This document shows positions 28,173-36,836 of a DNA stretch of 46,565 nucleotides, piece after piece. The DNA is from Flavobacterium sp. LC2016-23 (GTDB taxonomy: Bacteria; Bacteroidota; Bacteroidia; Flavobacteriales; Flavobacteriaceae). Every line of letters starts with the position of its first letter. Positions within the stretch are counted from its first letter, which is position 1. The notes under the pieces were generated by a model that saw nothing but the letters and a program-made list of their open reading frames with translations, made no database searches and had not been told where the DNA came from. The position numbers were made by a program, and so were the translations under genes. The stretch is from NCBI RefSeq assembly GCF_009674775.1, contig NZ_WKKE01000032.1, forward strand, positions 1-46,565. The letters are read 5' to 3'.

Positions 28173-30674
28173 ATGAACAGCTACAGTGAAAATTTACATT
28201 CCAGTGTATTGGCTTCATTAGAAAGCCAGGAATCGAATAAGAAAAAATTGGACTCCCAATTGAATTCTTCCATGTTTACACTTTATTATGCCGAAGGTGC
28301 TGAAATAGTGACCAACGACAAGTCTATTACGGCAACAAAAAAATACGATCAGTCGCAGAAGGTAAAAAAACAGGCTACTGAAAGCAAAAACATTTCTACC
28401 AATACCCTATTGTCTGCCACGCAGCAAAACACTTACACGTCACAATCGGTAACCAATGTAGCCACAAGTGCCGCCAACATTCAGATTGCTGCCAATGCAA
28501 TTGTACGATTGGCAAGCGATATGGGAAGTATTTTTAGTATTGTAAATGCTGCCGACTATGGGACTCAGATTTATCAGCAAAGCTTTGAAGCGTATACACT
28601 GATGAACACGACGGCTTACCTTGCAGAACTGGCTTCCCAGCATGCTATGGAAACCTCTGCCTCTATTGCCGAAGTAGCCTCCTCAACCATAGCGGACAAA
28701 GCAAAAGCGACCGATACTGCCGTTGACAATTTACTAAAAGTGGCAACCGCAGATTTTACAGCTATTGCAGCCGTTGTTGCAGCACAGAATGATGCCAAAG
28801 CCTCTGCAAGTGTGACGACCAAAAAAGCGCAGGGAGCAATAGAATCGAATACCGTAGAACTGCAGGCTGCAAAAGTGGCTTACAATCTCAACAACAAAAC
28901 CCTTAACTACAATTTGAAAGTACACGTCCCTGAAGTATATGACGGCTCTTACAGTGTTTCGTTTGATTATTACAAACCGCCCTTTACCAGCAATGAAAAA
29001 GCAGCCAATACGGCTTCTCTTGGGTTAGACAACCCTGTAAAAAGCTATAATCTTTTCCTGGTAAAGGACAGTAAAAAATCTACCTTCTCGGCATTAACAG
29101 CAGAAGAAGCCATGAGTAATTCGCTGCAATACAAACAGATTCTTCCCTTACTTGAAACTTCGGAAACGGATCCTTCAAAAGCGCTTACGGCTGTGGTTGA
29201 CAATTCGAATGCGTACTTTTCGGCACTTAATACTGCCAAGCTGTCCAAAGAAAAAGTCGTTCAGGCCAAAGACAAACTGCGCGATGCCAATGCCGCTTTA
29301 GCAGCTGCCACTAAAGAAAAACAGGAGGCTGATGTACTTGTTTTGGAAGGAAAAGAGGAAATTGTCAAATTAAACAAAGAAATACCTGCTGCCAAAGAAA
29401 AAGCAGCACATACTGCAGAAGCCTCTAAAAAAGAACCTAAAAACGCTGATCTTGCCAAAGCTGCTGCAGACGCGGCCAAAGCTTTAAGCACCTTAGAGCA
29501 GAAACTTGAAAATGCAAAACTAAACGAAACAAAAGAAGTTGACGCTGCCAGAGTAGCTGCCGATTCGCTAAAAATTGCCACTTCAAATGCAGCAAATGCC
29601 AAAGCCAGTCTGGCTGCTGCCGAAACACAGGCTGAAAATGACCAAAAGCAAGTAACCTCTGCTGCCCAACTGGCGGCCAGCTCCAAAAGGGAAGGATTTA
29701 AAAAAATCGAAACTATGGATCTGGTAGATACTGATAATGAAATGCTTGTACAGGGCGAAAAGTACGTGATCTTCCTTCTTACGATCTTTACAGATGACTA
29801 TAAAAAAGGGATCAATACGTACGATGATTTCCTATCGGCTCCATCAGAAACTTTTAGTTTAAAAAATACGCTAAAAGCCGTAACGGATATTACCGTAGAA
29901 AATGAAGCGCCAAAAAGTGCCCATCTCAATCCGGATCTTCCTGTATTGTCGCCTTATGCCATCAGCTTTACCGTAGACGAGACCGATCATAAACATACCG
30001 AATACAGATGTATGTTCTTATCGTATAATGAAGATCTTTTTACCAGCTACGAACTGGATTATTTTGAAGAAAGCATCGAAGTAGCGGTACTCAAAAAAGA
30101 AATCCAGTACTCGCAAAACGATATCAGTCAATTCAAGGAAGAACTAAAAGCCATAAACCTGAAAATTACGGAACTGGACGACGCCTTTAAAAAAGAAATC
30201 AAAAATCTGGATCCGGTTAAGGACAAAGATAAAATCAAGGCGCTGAATGCAGAATATAAAAGTATCGTAAACAATTACAATCAGATTCAGGCAGAAGTTA
30301 ATTCAAAAATAGTAACCGTTACCGCAAAATTAAATGAGCTGTATGTTTCTTTTGAAAAAATAATAGCGGAAAAATTGCCAAAAATAAAAAACAAAAAAGG
30401 CTTTTTCTTCAATCTGAAATTAGCGGAAAATGTTTCTTCAGGCAATTACACCACAGCCCTGCCATCGTCTAAAAATTCATTGTCCTACGAAGTCAAAATT
30501 GATCCAACCACAACTGATAATTTTGGTAATGCATTGATAGACGGAAAATTGTACATTCCTGTTGTGCTTTCTGTTTATTCAGGAAATGAAACCAATCAAA
30601 AGCAGTACAGCAATAATTTATCCGATTGGGAAAACGAAGAACCGTTCCATTTTTCAATAACAAATAATCAGTAA
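28173..30674 (+). CDS. Ala-rich coiled-coil eCIS accessory protein of unknown role
   Basis: I do not recognise a family in these 833 residues. There is an N-terminal Ser/Ala-rich helical part (about 60-240, with AANIQIAANAIVRLASDMGS and LAELASQHAMETS). A beta-rich module sits near 245-300 (YNLKVHVPEVYDGSYSVSFDYY). A long heptad-like Ala/Lys/Glu coiled coil covers about 345-510. A mixed C-terminal region with another coiled coil (about 640-740) follows, then a beta domain. No signal peptide. It sits between tape measure and ATPase, where AFP/PVC have fibre and helper genes. A fibre, lumen or chaperone-like structural part are all possible. The following gene looks like a shorter relative. Confidence 0.5.
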   Translation: MNSYSENLHSSVLASLESQESNKKKLDSQLNSSMFTLYYAEGAEIVTNDKSITATKKYDQSQKVKKQATESKNISTNTLLSATQQNTYTSQSVTNVATSAANIQIAANAIVRLASDMGSIFSIVNAADYGTQIYQQSFEAYTLMNTTAYLAELASQHAMETSASIAEVASSTIADKAKATDTAVDNLLKVATADFTAIAAVVAAQNDAKASASVTTKKAQGAIESNTVELQAAKVAYNLNNKTLNYNLKVHVPEVYDGSYSVSFDYYKPPFTSNEKAANTASLGLDNPVKSYNLFLVKDSKKSTFSALTAEEAMSNSLQYKQILPLLETSETDPSKALTAVVDNSNAYFSALNTAKLSKEKVVQAKDKLRDANAALAAATKEKQEADVLVLEGKEEIVKLNKEIPAAKEKAAHTAEASKKEPKNADLAKAAADAAKALSTLEQKLENAKLNETKEVDAARVAADSLKIATSNAANAKASLAAAETQAENDQKQVTSAAQLAASSKREGFKKIETMDLVDTDNEMLVQGEKYVIFLLTIFTDDYKKGINTYDDFLSAPSETFSLKNTLKAVTDITVENEAPKSAHLNPDLPVLSPYAISFTVDETDHKHTEYRCMFLSYNEDLFTSYELDYFEESIEVAVLKKEIQYSQNDISQFKEELKAINLKITELDDAFKKEIKNLDPVKDKDKIKALNAEYKSIVNNYNQIQAEVNSKIVTVTAKLNELYVSFEKIIAEKLPKIKNKKGFFFNLKLAENVSSGNYTTALPSSKNSLSYEVKIDPTTTDNFGNALIDGKLYIPVVLSVYSGNETNQKQYSNNLSDWENEEPFHFSITNNQ

Positions 30675-30698
30675 AACTAACCCGTAAAATTCTAAAAT

Positions 30699-31532
30699 AT
30701 GGAAACCACAGCATTCATAAAACCGACAACAAAGAGATATGGAATTACAGAAAAGAAAAAGTCAGATCTGGATTTATTAACTTCTCAGGTAACAGACGCA
30801 CAGGCAGTCGTGCAGCAGCAGCTGGCCGTTGTTTCGTCTTTAAATCAAAAAGCCATCAAATATCAGGGTTACCTGACAGAAGCAGAAAACAGCAGATCCC
30901 AGTCCCTAAGCAACAAACAGCTTGCCGAGCAGGTCGTTCAGAATGCCTTAGACCTGACGCAGAATTCCGAAATCGCCTTTTCCAAGATGACCGCTGCCAA
31001 TGAAAATACCGGAGCAGTAGCCAAAGAAATGGCGGCATTAATCAATAAGCTGATTTACTCGGTAGAAATTATTAATAAATTATCCAATCTCGTGATCCGA
31101 AAAAAAGCGTTAAACCCGCTTATTTCAGATGATTTGATCACTAAAATAAGCGCCGCCGGAACAGACGCCAACAATGCCGTTGCCCTTACCCTTAATGCCC
31201 TGAAATCGATCTTTGCAGCCCAGTCCTTGTGTCTGGAATCGGAAGCGATTACCGCTTTGGAACAAAAACAGGCCTTAGCCCTTTACCTGACGCTGACAGG
31301 AAAAAAGAGCGTAAATGAAACGTTTACACTCAAAAACAACAACTCCATCCTGGCCTTGTTAGCCACGGCAGATATAGAAGCAAAAGCGGCTTATCTGGAA
31401 GCCAACAGAGCCAATGATGAAACGACGAGACAACTGAATGTTGCGACTACGCAGCTGAACAAAGCCCAGATTGAGCTTAAATCACTGGAGGCGGCGCTGG
31501 CTGCGGCAAATGCTGCGGCGCTGGCCTCTTAA
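30699..31532 (+). CDS. Ala-rich helical eCIS accessory protein, shorter relative of its neighbour
   Basis: This 277-residue protein is almost entirely helical and Ala/Leu/Gln-rich (SQVTDAQAVVQQQLAVVSSL, AALINKLIYSVEIINKLSN, ANNAVALTLNALKSIFAAQS, and a C-terminal coiled coil ending LEAALAAANAAALAS). The helical pattern in residues 60-170 resembles the N-terminal helical part of the 833-residue protein upstream, suggesting a structural pair. It has no signal peptide and no enzyme motif. A strong hairpin follows its stop. Function unknown. Confidence 0.5.
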   Translation: METTAFIKPTTKRYGITEKKKSDLDLLTSQVTDAQAVVQQQLAVVSSLNQKAIKYQGYLTEAENSRSQSLSNKQLAEQVVQNALDLTQNSEIAFSKMTAANENTGAVAKEMAALINKLIYSVEIINKLSNLVIRKKALNPLISDDLITKISAAGTDANNAVALTLNALKSIFAAQSLCLESEAITALEQKQALALYLTLTGKKSVNETFTLKNNNSILALLATADIEAKAAYLEANRANDETTRQLNVATTQLNKAQIELKSLEAALAAANAAALAS

Positions 31533-31545
31533 GAAAACTAAAAAT

Positions 31546-31580
31546 GTCCACTGTGGCAGTACCTTGCTGCAGTGGACTTT
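31546..31580 (+). terminator. Intra-operon terminator-like hairpin
   Basis: The stem GTCCACTG (31546-31553) pairs with CAGTGGAC (31570-31577), with an extra inner CAG/CTG pairing, and is followed by TTTAATCTCTTACTTT. It could attenuate transcription into the last structural genes. It also shows that a GTG at 31572, inside the hairpin, is an unlikely start for the next gene. Confidence 0.65.
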
Positions 31581-31601
31581 AATCTCTTACTTTATAGTCG
31601 T

Positions 31602-32525
31602 ATGGAACGTATCTACAAAAAATTCTACAGACATTGTTATTTAAAAACAGCAGGATTTATACCGGCCAGGCCCCTCAGCCAAAGTCTGTTTCCAGGTGAT
31701 TATTTTCAGATAAAAAATGGCGAAATTATCGTATTGGGCAATCTGTACCGCAATTCGATCCTGCCTCCGGAAGATGCTGAACTGAGTGCAGTAGTACATT
31801 TAAATGCGTCTAACTGGAATTTTAGCGACGGGATTTCAAAGCCTTATTCCGGCCGCGGAAATGGCCATGGAGCGATTGAAGGGCAATTTGAATTCAGCAG
31901 GCAGATACTGTCTTTTGCAAGTAAGGGCAGCTTTATTTTTAAGGCCGAAGAACCGCAGTCCATAAAGATTAATAACTGGAATGCCATTCAGCAGCAATTA
32001 ATTATAAAACTCACACAGACCTTATTTTCCTTTCGCGAAATCTATATTGTAACCGAAAGCGCCACCGCCACGCATACCACACTGGCGATTGCGGGCGAAA
32101 AAGAGGCGGAACTGGAACTGGCAAGTGAAACTGAAAACTTTGGCCTGGTCGATATTTTCGGACATCCGGGCACCAAAACCATCCAGTCTAAGGATATTGA
32201 GTACTATCATCACGAAACCAAAAGAAAACCCGCTTATTTTAAAGCTAAAAAACTGGTCGTGCAAGACGATAAACTGGCCTTTTTTGTTAGTGATTTTATG
32301 GCTAAAACCAATAATTCCAGTGAATGGACGGACACTTTTTATGATTCAAATTTTCATAATGATGCCGATTATAATGCGCAAAGGATCATGCAGCATCCGG
32401 AGGGTTATTTTCTGGATATGCTGCAAGCCAATGAATTAAATCCAAACACGGCTTTATTGTATTTTAAATGGGCAGACGCCAATTTAGACGATATTGAAAA
32501 ACTATTTGCTGATTATGGAAACTAA
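31602..32525 (+). CDS. Uncharacterised eCIS accessory protein, possibly gasdermin-like fold
   Basis: This 307-residue protein starts at ATG 31602; the upstream GTG at 31572 lies in a hairpin arm. Seen features are a short N-terminal amphipathic segment (ERIYKKFYRHCYLK), then FIPARPL, then alternating strands. The central stretch (about 135-225) reads FREIYIVTESATATHTTLAIAG, LELASETENFGLVDI and YFKAKKLVVQDDKLAFFV. The order of a Y-V-V/T-E strand, a charged hairpin, a glycine turn and a final F-x-A-K-K-L-V-V strand loosely recalls gasdermin N-domains, but this is only a pattern. It overlaps the ATPase start by 11 bases. Alternatives: a baseplate component or an ATPase partner. Confidence 0.45.
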   Translation: MERIYKKFYRHCYLKTAGFIPARPLSQSLFPGDYFQIKNGEIIVLGNLYRNSILPPEDAELSAVVHLNASNWNFSDGISKPYSGRGNGHGAIEGQFEFSRQILSFASKGSFIFKAEEPQSIKINNWNAIQQQLIIKLTQTLFSFREIYIVTESATATHTTLAIAGEKEAELELASETENFGLVDIFGHPGTKTIQSKDIEYYHHETKRKPAYFKAKKLVVQDDKLAFFVSDFMAKTNNSSEWTDTFYDSNFHNDADYNAQRIMQHPEGYFLDMLQANELNPNTALLYFKWADANLDDIEKLFADYGN

Positions 32526-33882
32526 TCCGAACCTACTGGTGCTGGACCGTGAAATGGACTGGCTGCAAAAAGTGATCGATCAGGTTATTTGCAGTTATCT
32601 GCTCCAGGAAGGCCATGAAAATCACTGGAAGGACATTCCGATGCCCGAAGCAGGAGCAGATACGGAAGGCAGCGTGTACTACATAAAACTGGCTGAATGG
32701 GATTTAAATCTGTTTGAAAGGCTTTGCCTTGCCCTGATACTTGCCCCTCAGATCAAACCGGAAATTCTGGATATTTTTTTCAGTAAAAATGCCCTGTACG
32801 ATCGCGGTTTTACAGAATTTGGCGGCGTCATCAATAAAAACCACAGCGGATTTATACCAACGGGCCAGACCTTGTCTTTTTTAATCACAGCCGTCAATCC
32901 GGAATTAAAGGTGGAAGTACTTAATGTTTTAAGTGCCGGTAACATATTGGCGAAAGAACAGGTTTTAGTACTGGAAGCTGCAGAATCGAACGTGCCAATT
33001 TTAAATCAGACGCTTACGATTAACGAACGCTGGCTGCATTATTTTATCACTGGTACCTTACCACGGCTGGAACACAGTGTTTCGTTTCCGGCACAACAAA
33101 TTTTCACCAACCTGAACTGGTCGGATCTGGTTCTGGAAAATCAGGTCATGGAACAGGTCATGGAAATTAATGCCTGGCTGAACCACGGTGAAACACTCAT
33201 GAGTGAATGGGGCCTTGAAAACAAAATCAAAGCCGGATACCGGACGCTTTTTTACGGACCTCCGGGAACAGGAAAAACGCTTACGGCTACCTTACTGGGC
33301 AAAAATACCAATCGCGAAGTATACCGGGTCGATCTCTCGATGATTGTCTCCAAATACATTGGGGAAACCGAAAAAAACCTTTCGAAAATATTTGATGTGG
33401 CACAGCATAAAGACTGGATTTTGTTTTTTGATGAAGCAGATGCGCTCTTTGGCAAAAGAACCAGTGCCTCCTCCTCAAACGACAGGCACGCCAATCAGCA
33501 AACGGGTTATTTATTACAACGTATTGAAGATTTTCCGGGAGTCGTAATACTGGCTTCCAATCTAAAAGAAAATATGGACGAGGCTTTTTCGAGAAGGTTT
33601 CAGTCGATGATTCATTTTGGAATGCCCGGTCCCGAAGAACGCCTGCTGTTATGGGAAAATGCCTTCTCCGGGAAATGTAAACTCGATCCGGCTATTGATC
33701 TCGAAAACATTGCAGAACAATACGAACTCGCTGGTGGTGCCATCATAAATGTACTGCGGTATTGCGCCCTGAAAGCGATACAGAAAAACGAAACCATAGT
33801 GGGTTTTCAGGTTTTACTGGAAGGCATCAGAAGAGAATTTAAGAAGGAGAACCGCACGCTGAGTGTGACACAGATGAATTAA
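32515..33882 (+). CDS. AAA+ ATPase of the eCIS (Pvc15-like)
   Basis: This 455-residue protein has an N-terminal helical domain (about 1-190) and a C-terminal AAA+ domain. Walker A is GPPGTGKT at 248-255. Walker B is FFDEADALFG with D306/E307. An arginine-rich FSRRFQSMIHFGMP segment and a small helical lid follow. Pvc15-type ATPases are thought to aid particle assembly or cargo loading and are a hallmark separating eCIS from phage tails. ATG 32515 is preferred over an upstream TTG at 32494 and overlaps the end of the preceding gene. It is the last core gene of the operon. Confidence 0.93.
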   Translation: METNPNLLVLDREMDWLQKVIDQVICSYLLQEGHENHWKDIPMPEAGADTEGSVYYIKLAEWDLNLFERLCLALILAPQIKPEILDIFFSKNALYDRGFTEFGGVINKNHSGFIPTGQTLSFLITAVNPELKVEVLNVLSAGNILAKEQVLVLEAAESNVPILNQTLTINERWLHYFITGTLPRLEHSVSFPAQQIFTNLNWSDLVLENQVMEQVMEINAWLNHGETLMSEWGLENKIKAGYRTLFYGPPGTGKTLTATLLGKNTNREVYRVDLSMIVSKYIGETEKNLSKIFDVAQHKDWILFFDEADALFGKRTSASSSNDRHANQQTGYLLQRIEDFPGVVILASNLKENMDEAFSRRFQSMIHFGMPGPEERLLLWENAFSGKCKLDPAIDLENIAEQYELAGGAIINVLRYCALKAIQKNETIVGFQVLLEGIRREFKKENRTLSVTQMN

Positions 33883-33942
33883 TGACACGTTTTTTTTCAA
33901 ATAATCATTAACAGAATCAACTTAACGAAACAAACTTATATC

Positions 33943-35226
33943 ATGGAAGCAACTACAAACTGGGCCATTGAGCAGTATAAAATTACGGTTAACGGTCAGC
34001 CTTTTTTTGGCAACGGAGTGAGCTACTCGCCTGTACCCTGGGGAGCTTGTACCGCTTTTGTTCCCTACGGAGATTTTACCATTAATACCTGGAGCTCGGT
34101 ATGGAGAAGAGATCTGGAACTGATGAGAGCCAACGGGGTCAATCTTTTAAAAACCTACAACACCCTTGACTCCGCGCAACTCATAGCGGGTGGAAATCCG
34201 GGAACCTGGGACCACGAACACAAAGATTTTCTGGATGCCTGCTGGAACAATGGCGAAAATCCTATTTATGTTTTAATGGGTTACGCACCACCCAAAACCA
34301 ATCAGCAGGCATTTCTGCCTCTTACCTGGTCAGACAAGGCAAATGTAGATTTGCGTGCTTCGTTCAAAACCGCTTTAGTTAATCTGGCCTCTGCCTGGGG
34401 AGCCTATCCTGCCTTAATGGGATTTGCAATGGCAAATGAAGTGAATGCAGAGGATGTAATCCAAAATCCATTATTTTTTAAATACTGGAATGAGGTTGCC
34501 ACAGCCATTGGCAGTGCCGTTCCTGGCAAGCTGACCACACTGGTAAATTCGGATGATAGTATGCATAGTGTCACGAAGGGAAACCAATATATGACAGCAG
34601 GTAATTTCTTTTGGGGCTATAATTCCTATCGCGGAAACTGGACCAATTCAAATGGGTTTGATGATTTATTCTCAACCTATAAAACAGCGACTACTGCGAA
34701 TCCTCGTCCCTTAATGCTTACAGAATGGGGAGTTCCTGCCTCTACGCATGATGGTGCAGGAAATATTCAGCCCATGAATGCTTCGCAGATGGATAATTTG
34801 GTTACATACATTACAGGTCATTATCACGATATGGTCGCCAATCGTTCTGACATTGGTCAGGGAGTCTGCGCTGGAGGTACTTATTTCGAATGGACTGATG
34901 AATGGTGGAAAGCAGATCCGCCGGGATCCCAATGTAATGATCCTAATGCAGCTCTAACCTGCAGCTCCGGAGTATGGAATCCGGGACCTGATATGAGTTT
35001 TAAACCCCATTTTCCGGGAAACTATTACGACGAGGAAGCTTTCGGATTGTTTGCAATTGCTCCGGTGAGCCCTGCTACCAGAAAACCTGTCAATAAAGGC
35101 GGATGTGTCGGCCCATGGAATCCGGACACCAATGAACCCTATGCACCTGATACACTAACGGCACGGCCACATGCCAAAGCTTTATTTACAGCCATGCTGA
35201 GTCTTAAAAAAGCTGCAGCTGTTTAA
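33943..35226 (+). CDS. Clan GH-A glycoside hydrolase without signal peptide
   Basis: This 427-residue TIM-barrel glycosidase begins FFGNGVSYSPVPWG, then WRRDLELMRANGVNLLKTYN. The acid/base is E166 in AMANEVN and the nucleophile E261 in LMLTEWGVP, the normal clan GH-A NE/E pair. A GTYFEWTDEWW strand follows. General features resemble GH5/GH72-type glucan-active enzymes; the family is not certain. With no export signal in an eCIS cluster, it may be particle-delivered, attached to the particle, or released by lysis. Several Cys residues lie near the C-terminus (QCNDP, LTCSSG, GGCVG). It lacks the leader of the effectors at 36837-45076. Confidence 0.75.
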   Translation: MEATTNWAIEQYKITVNGQPFFGNGVSYSPVPWGACTAFVPYGDFTINTWSSVWRRDLELMRANGVNLLKTYNTLDSAQLIAGGNPGTWDHEHKDFLDACWNNGENPIYVLMGYAPPKTNQQAFLPLTWSDKANVDLRASFKTALVNLASAWGAYPALMGFAMANEVNAEDVIQNPLFFKYWNEVATAIGSAVPGKLTTLVNSDDSMHSVTKGNQYMTAGNFFWGYNSYRGNWTNSNGFDDLFSTYKTATTANPRPLMLTEWGVPASTHDGAGNIQPMNASQMDNLVTYITGHYHDMVANRSDIGQGVCAGGTYFEWTDEWWKADPPGSQCNDPNAALTCSSGVWNPGPDMSFKPHFPGNYYDEEAFGLFAIAPVSPATRKPVNKGGCVGPWNPDTNEPYAPDTLTARPHAKALFTAMLSLKKAAAV

Positions 35227-35343
35227 TTTAGGGTAGTGTGGACAAGATCAGTTTCAAATCCAAACTGTTTTTATGTCATTTTTGAATTTAAAAACGGAGG
35301 ATGTTAATACAAAAATTAGTATTAGGAAAAATAGAACCGGATT

Positions 35344-35901
35344 ATGAAAAATATTGAAGATACACCTGTTGTCCCACTTTCCAAAAAGCATTTTTATACG
35401 CATAAAACAGCGCTTAAAATTGGAAACTGGAAAAACAATTTCGATCTGAATTATACCAATACGATCATTGCCATTGCTCTTAATCATTGCTGCAAATACC
35501 ATGATCTTATCATCAATGGCTATCTGATTACGGCAAGGAGTCTGTATCTGGTCGTAAAAACACATGAAAAATCAATTGATACGATACTGAATAAAATCGA
35601 AGATCGTATCAATCTCTCACTAAAAGACGATAAACGAACCTTAAAAAACAAAAAATACAATATTGATTTTATACTGGACCATGAGGATGTTTTTTTTGAG
35701 ATTCAGGAACCTTTATTTAAAGCATATCCTTTAAAAAATGAGAACCTCATTCCGCTCATCACCGGTAAAAAAATAGAACTCCCCTATTACGACCGAAGAC
35801 TTGAGGCTTTAAAAAAATTAATTCACCATCATCCTTTTTGTTCCGCTATTGATTATTCAGGGGCAATCGGACCTGTAAATGTCACCTTAGTAAAAGATTA
35901 A
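35344..35901 (+). CDS. Unknown protein, possibly domesticated REP-associated (IS200-like) transposase relative
   Basis: Family is uncertain for this 185-residue protein. Residues 35-100 (TIIAIALNHCCKYHDLIINGYLIT then SLYLVVKTHEKSIDTILNKI) follow the pattern of the Y1/RAYT fold (helix, then strand at the HUH site, then helix). The histidine pair expected in a NHxHL-type motif is absent (RSLYLVV), so it would be catalytically dead. The C-terminal third (YYDRRLEALKKLIHHHPFCSAIDYS) resembles the late helices of that fold. A REP-like palindrome begins about 35 bases after its stop. The relationship is speculative; an unrelated small protein is the main alternative. Confidence 0.3.
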   Translation: MKNIEDTPVVPLSKKHFYTHKTALKIGNWKNNFDLNYTNTIIAIALNHCCKYHDLIINGYLITARSLYLVVKTHEKSIDTILNKIEDRINLSLKDDKRTLKNKKYNIDFILDHEDVFFEIQEPLFKAYPLKNENLIPLITGKKIELPYYDRRLEALKKLIHHHPFCSAIDYSGAIGPVNVTLVKD

Positions 35902-35934
35902 AAACAACGCGTTGGCAATAATTCAAAATTGATG

Positions 35935-35994
35935 TCAGGCTGAGCGGAGTCGAAGGATTTTTTACATAGAAAGGGCTTCGACTTCGCTCAGGAT
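35935..35994. repeat. REP-like palindrome, copy 2
   Basis: CTGAGCGGAGTCGAAG (35940-35955) pairs with CTTCGACTTCGCTCAG (35976-35991) with a single G-T pair. It is preceded by AATTCAAAATTGATGTCAGG, nearly the same as before copy 1 at 9811-9873. It lies in the 240-base gap between the 185-residue gene and the muramidase and may act as a terminator. Confidence 0.75.
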
Positions 35995-36141
35995 CACAAT
36001 GATTTAGATAAGAATACCCATATGTATTCAAATTATATTTTTTATCTGTTAGCTTTTCAAATAACAGTTTCAGTGCATTACAAAAACAATAAACCAATAA
36101 TTCCGCCTAAAGGCATTTAACCCACCAAAATTCAAAATCTT

Positions 36142-36792
36142 ATGAGTACAGCACCAACAATAGCCGATAATTTTACCGTTTTCGGAATTGATATTTCAAA
36201 ATACCAGGGAAACGAAATCAATTCTCTCAACAAACAGACTGACAGCCTGACTTTTATCATCTGCAAAGCCACAGAAGGCATTACCTATACCGATCCGGAT
36301 TTTAAAACCAACTGGCCGGCCATCCAGGCAAAAGGTTTTGTTCGTGGTGCTTATCATTTTTACCATTGTGACGATGATCCTGCCAAGCAGGTGGCTAATT
36401 ATTTGGGAGTTGTCGGTGCGTTTTCAAAAACTGATTTTCCTCCTATTGTAGATTTTGAAGAAACCAGCATCGATCCCGGCATTGATAAAACGACAATACA
36501 GCCCAATTTACTGCAATTCTTAACGCTGCTGGAGCAAAAAACAGGAAGAAAACCGCTCCTCTACACAGACAACAATACCGCAAACGGGTATCTGACCAAT
36601 CCTGCTTTTGCCGGCTATAATTTATGGATTGCCGATTATAATAGCACACTCACTTTACCAACCCTCTGGAAATCCCAACCGTGGACTTTATGGCAAAAAT
36701 CCGCCAGCTATACCTTAGATAATCAGTCCAATGATTTTGATGTTTTTAATGGGGATGCTGCCGCTTTTACAGCGTTCCTCCAAAACAGTTAA
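36142..36792 (+). CDS. GH25 muramidase (lysozyme)
   Basis: This 216-residue single-domain GH25 lysozyme starts FGIDISKYQG. The active-site residues are D17 and the DFE pair D104/E106 (PIVDFEET), with FIICKATEG, RGAYHFYH and LWIADYN landmarks. It cleaves the MurNAc-GlcNAc bond of peptidoglycan. There is no signal peptide or leader motif. It stands between the eCIS structural genes and the effector array, so it may help particles leave the producer by lysis or attack a bacterial target. The family call is secure. Confidence 0.9.
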   Translation: MSTAPTIADNFTVFGIDISKYQGNEINSLNKQTDSLTFIICKATEGITYTDPDFKTNWPAIQAKGFVRGAYHFYHCDDDPAKQVANYLGVVGAFSKTDFPPIVDFEETSIDPGIDKTTIQPNLLQFLTLLEQKTGRKPLLYTDNNTANGYLTNPAFAGYNLWIADYNSTLTLPTLWKSQPWTLWQKSASYTLDNQSNDFDVFNGDAAAFTAFLQNS

Positions 36793-36836
36793 GATTAGAA
36801 TCAAAACAGGAAGCCTTTTAATTTAAAAAAGCAAGA

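Noticed and set aside
29261..29686. 141-codon antisense open frame in the 833-residue gene
   Set aside because: It is a by-product of the Ala/Lys-rich repeats of the sense gene, giving a low-complexity Ala/Ser product with no start context.
31572..31601. Upstream GTG start for the 307-residue protein
   Set aside because: The GTG sits in the stem of a terminator-like hairpin; ATG 31602 avoids it and loses no recognisable domain.
10238..33882. Type VI secretion system or prophage tail
   Set aside because: There is one sheath gene rather than the TssB/TssC pair and no TssJLM membrane complex. There are also no capsid, portal or terminase genes. The DUF4255 cap, AAA+ ATPase and DUF4157 proteins are eCIS hallmarks.
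35882..36097. 71-codon minus-strand open frame
   Set aside because: It also translates a REP-like palindrome (ERSRSPFYVKNPSTPLSL), and both directions give similar peptides, so it is not a gene.
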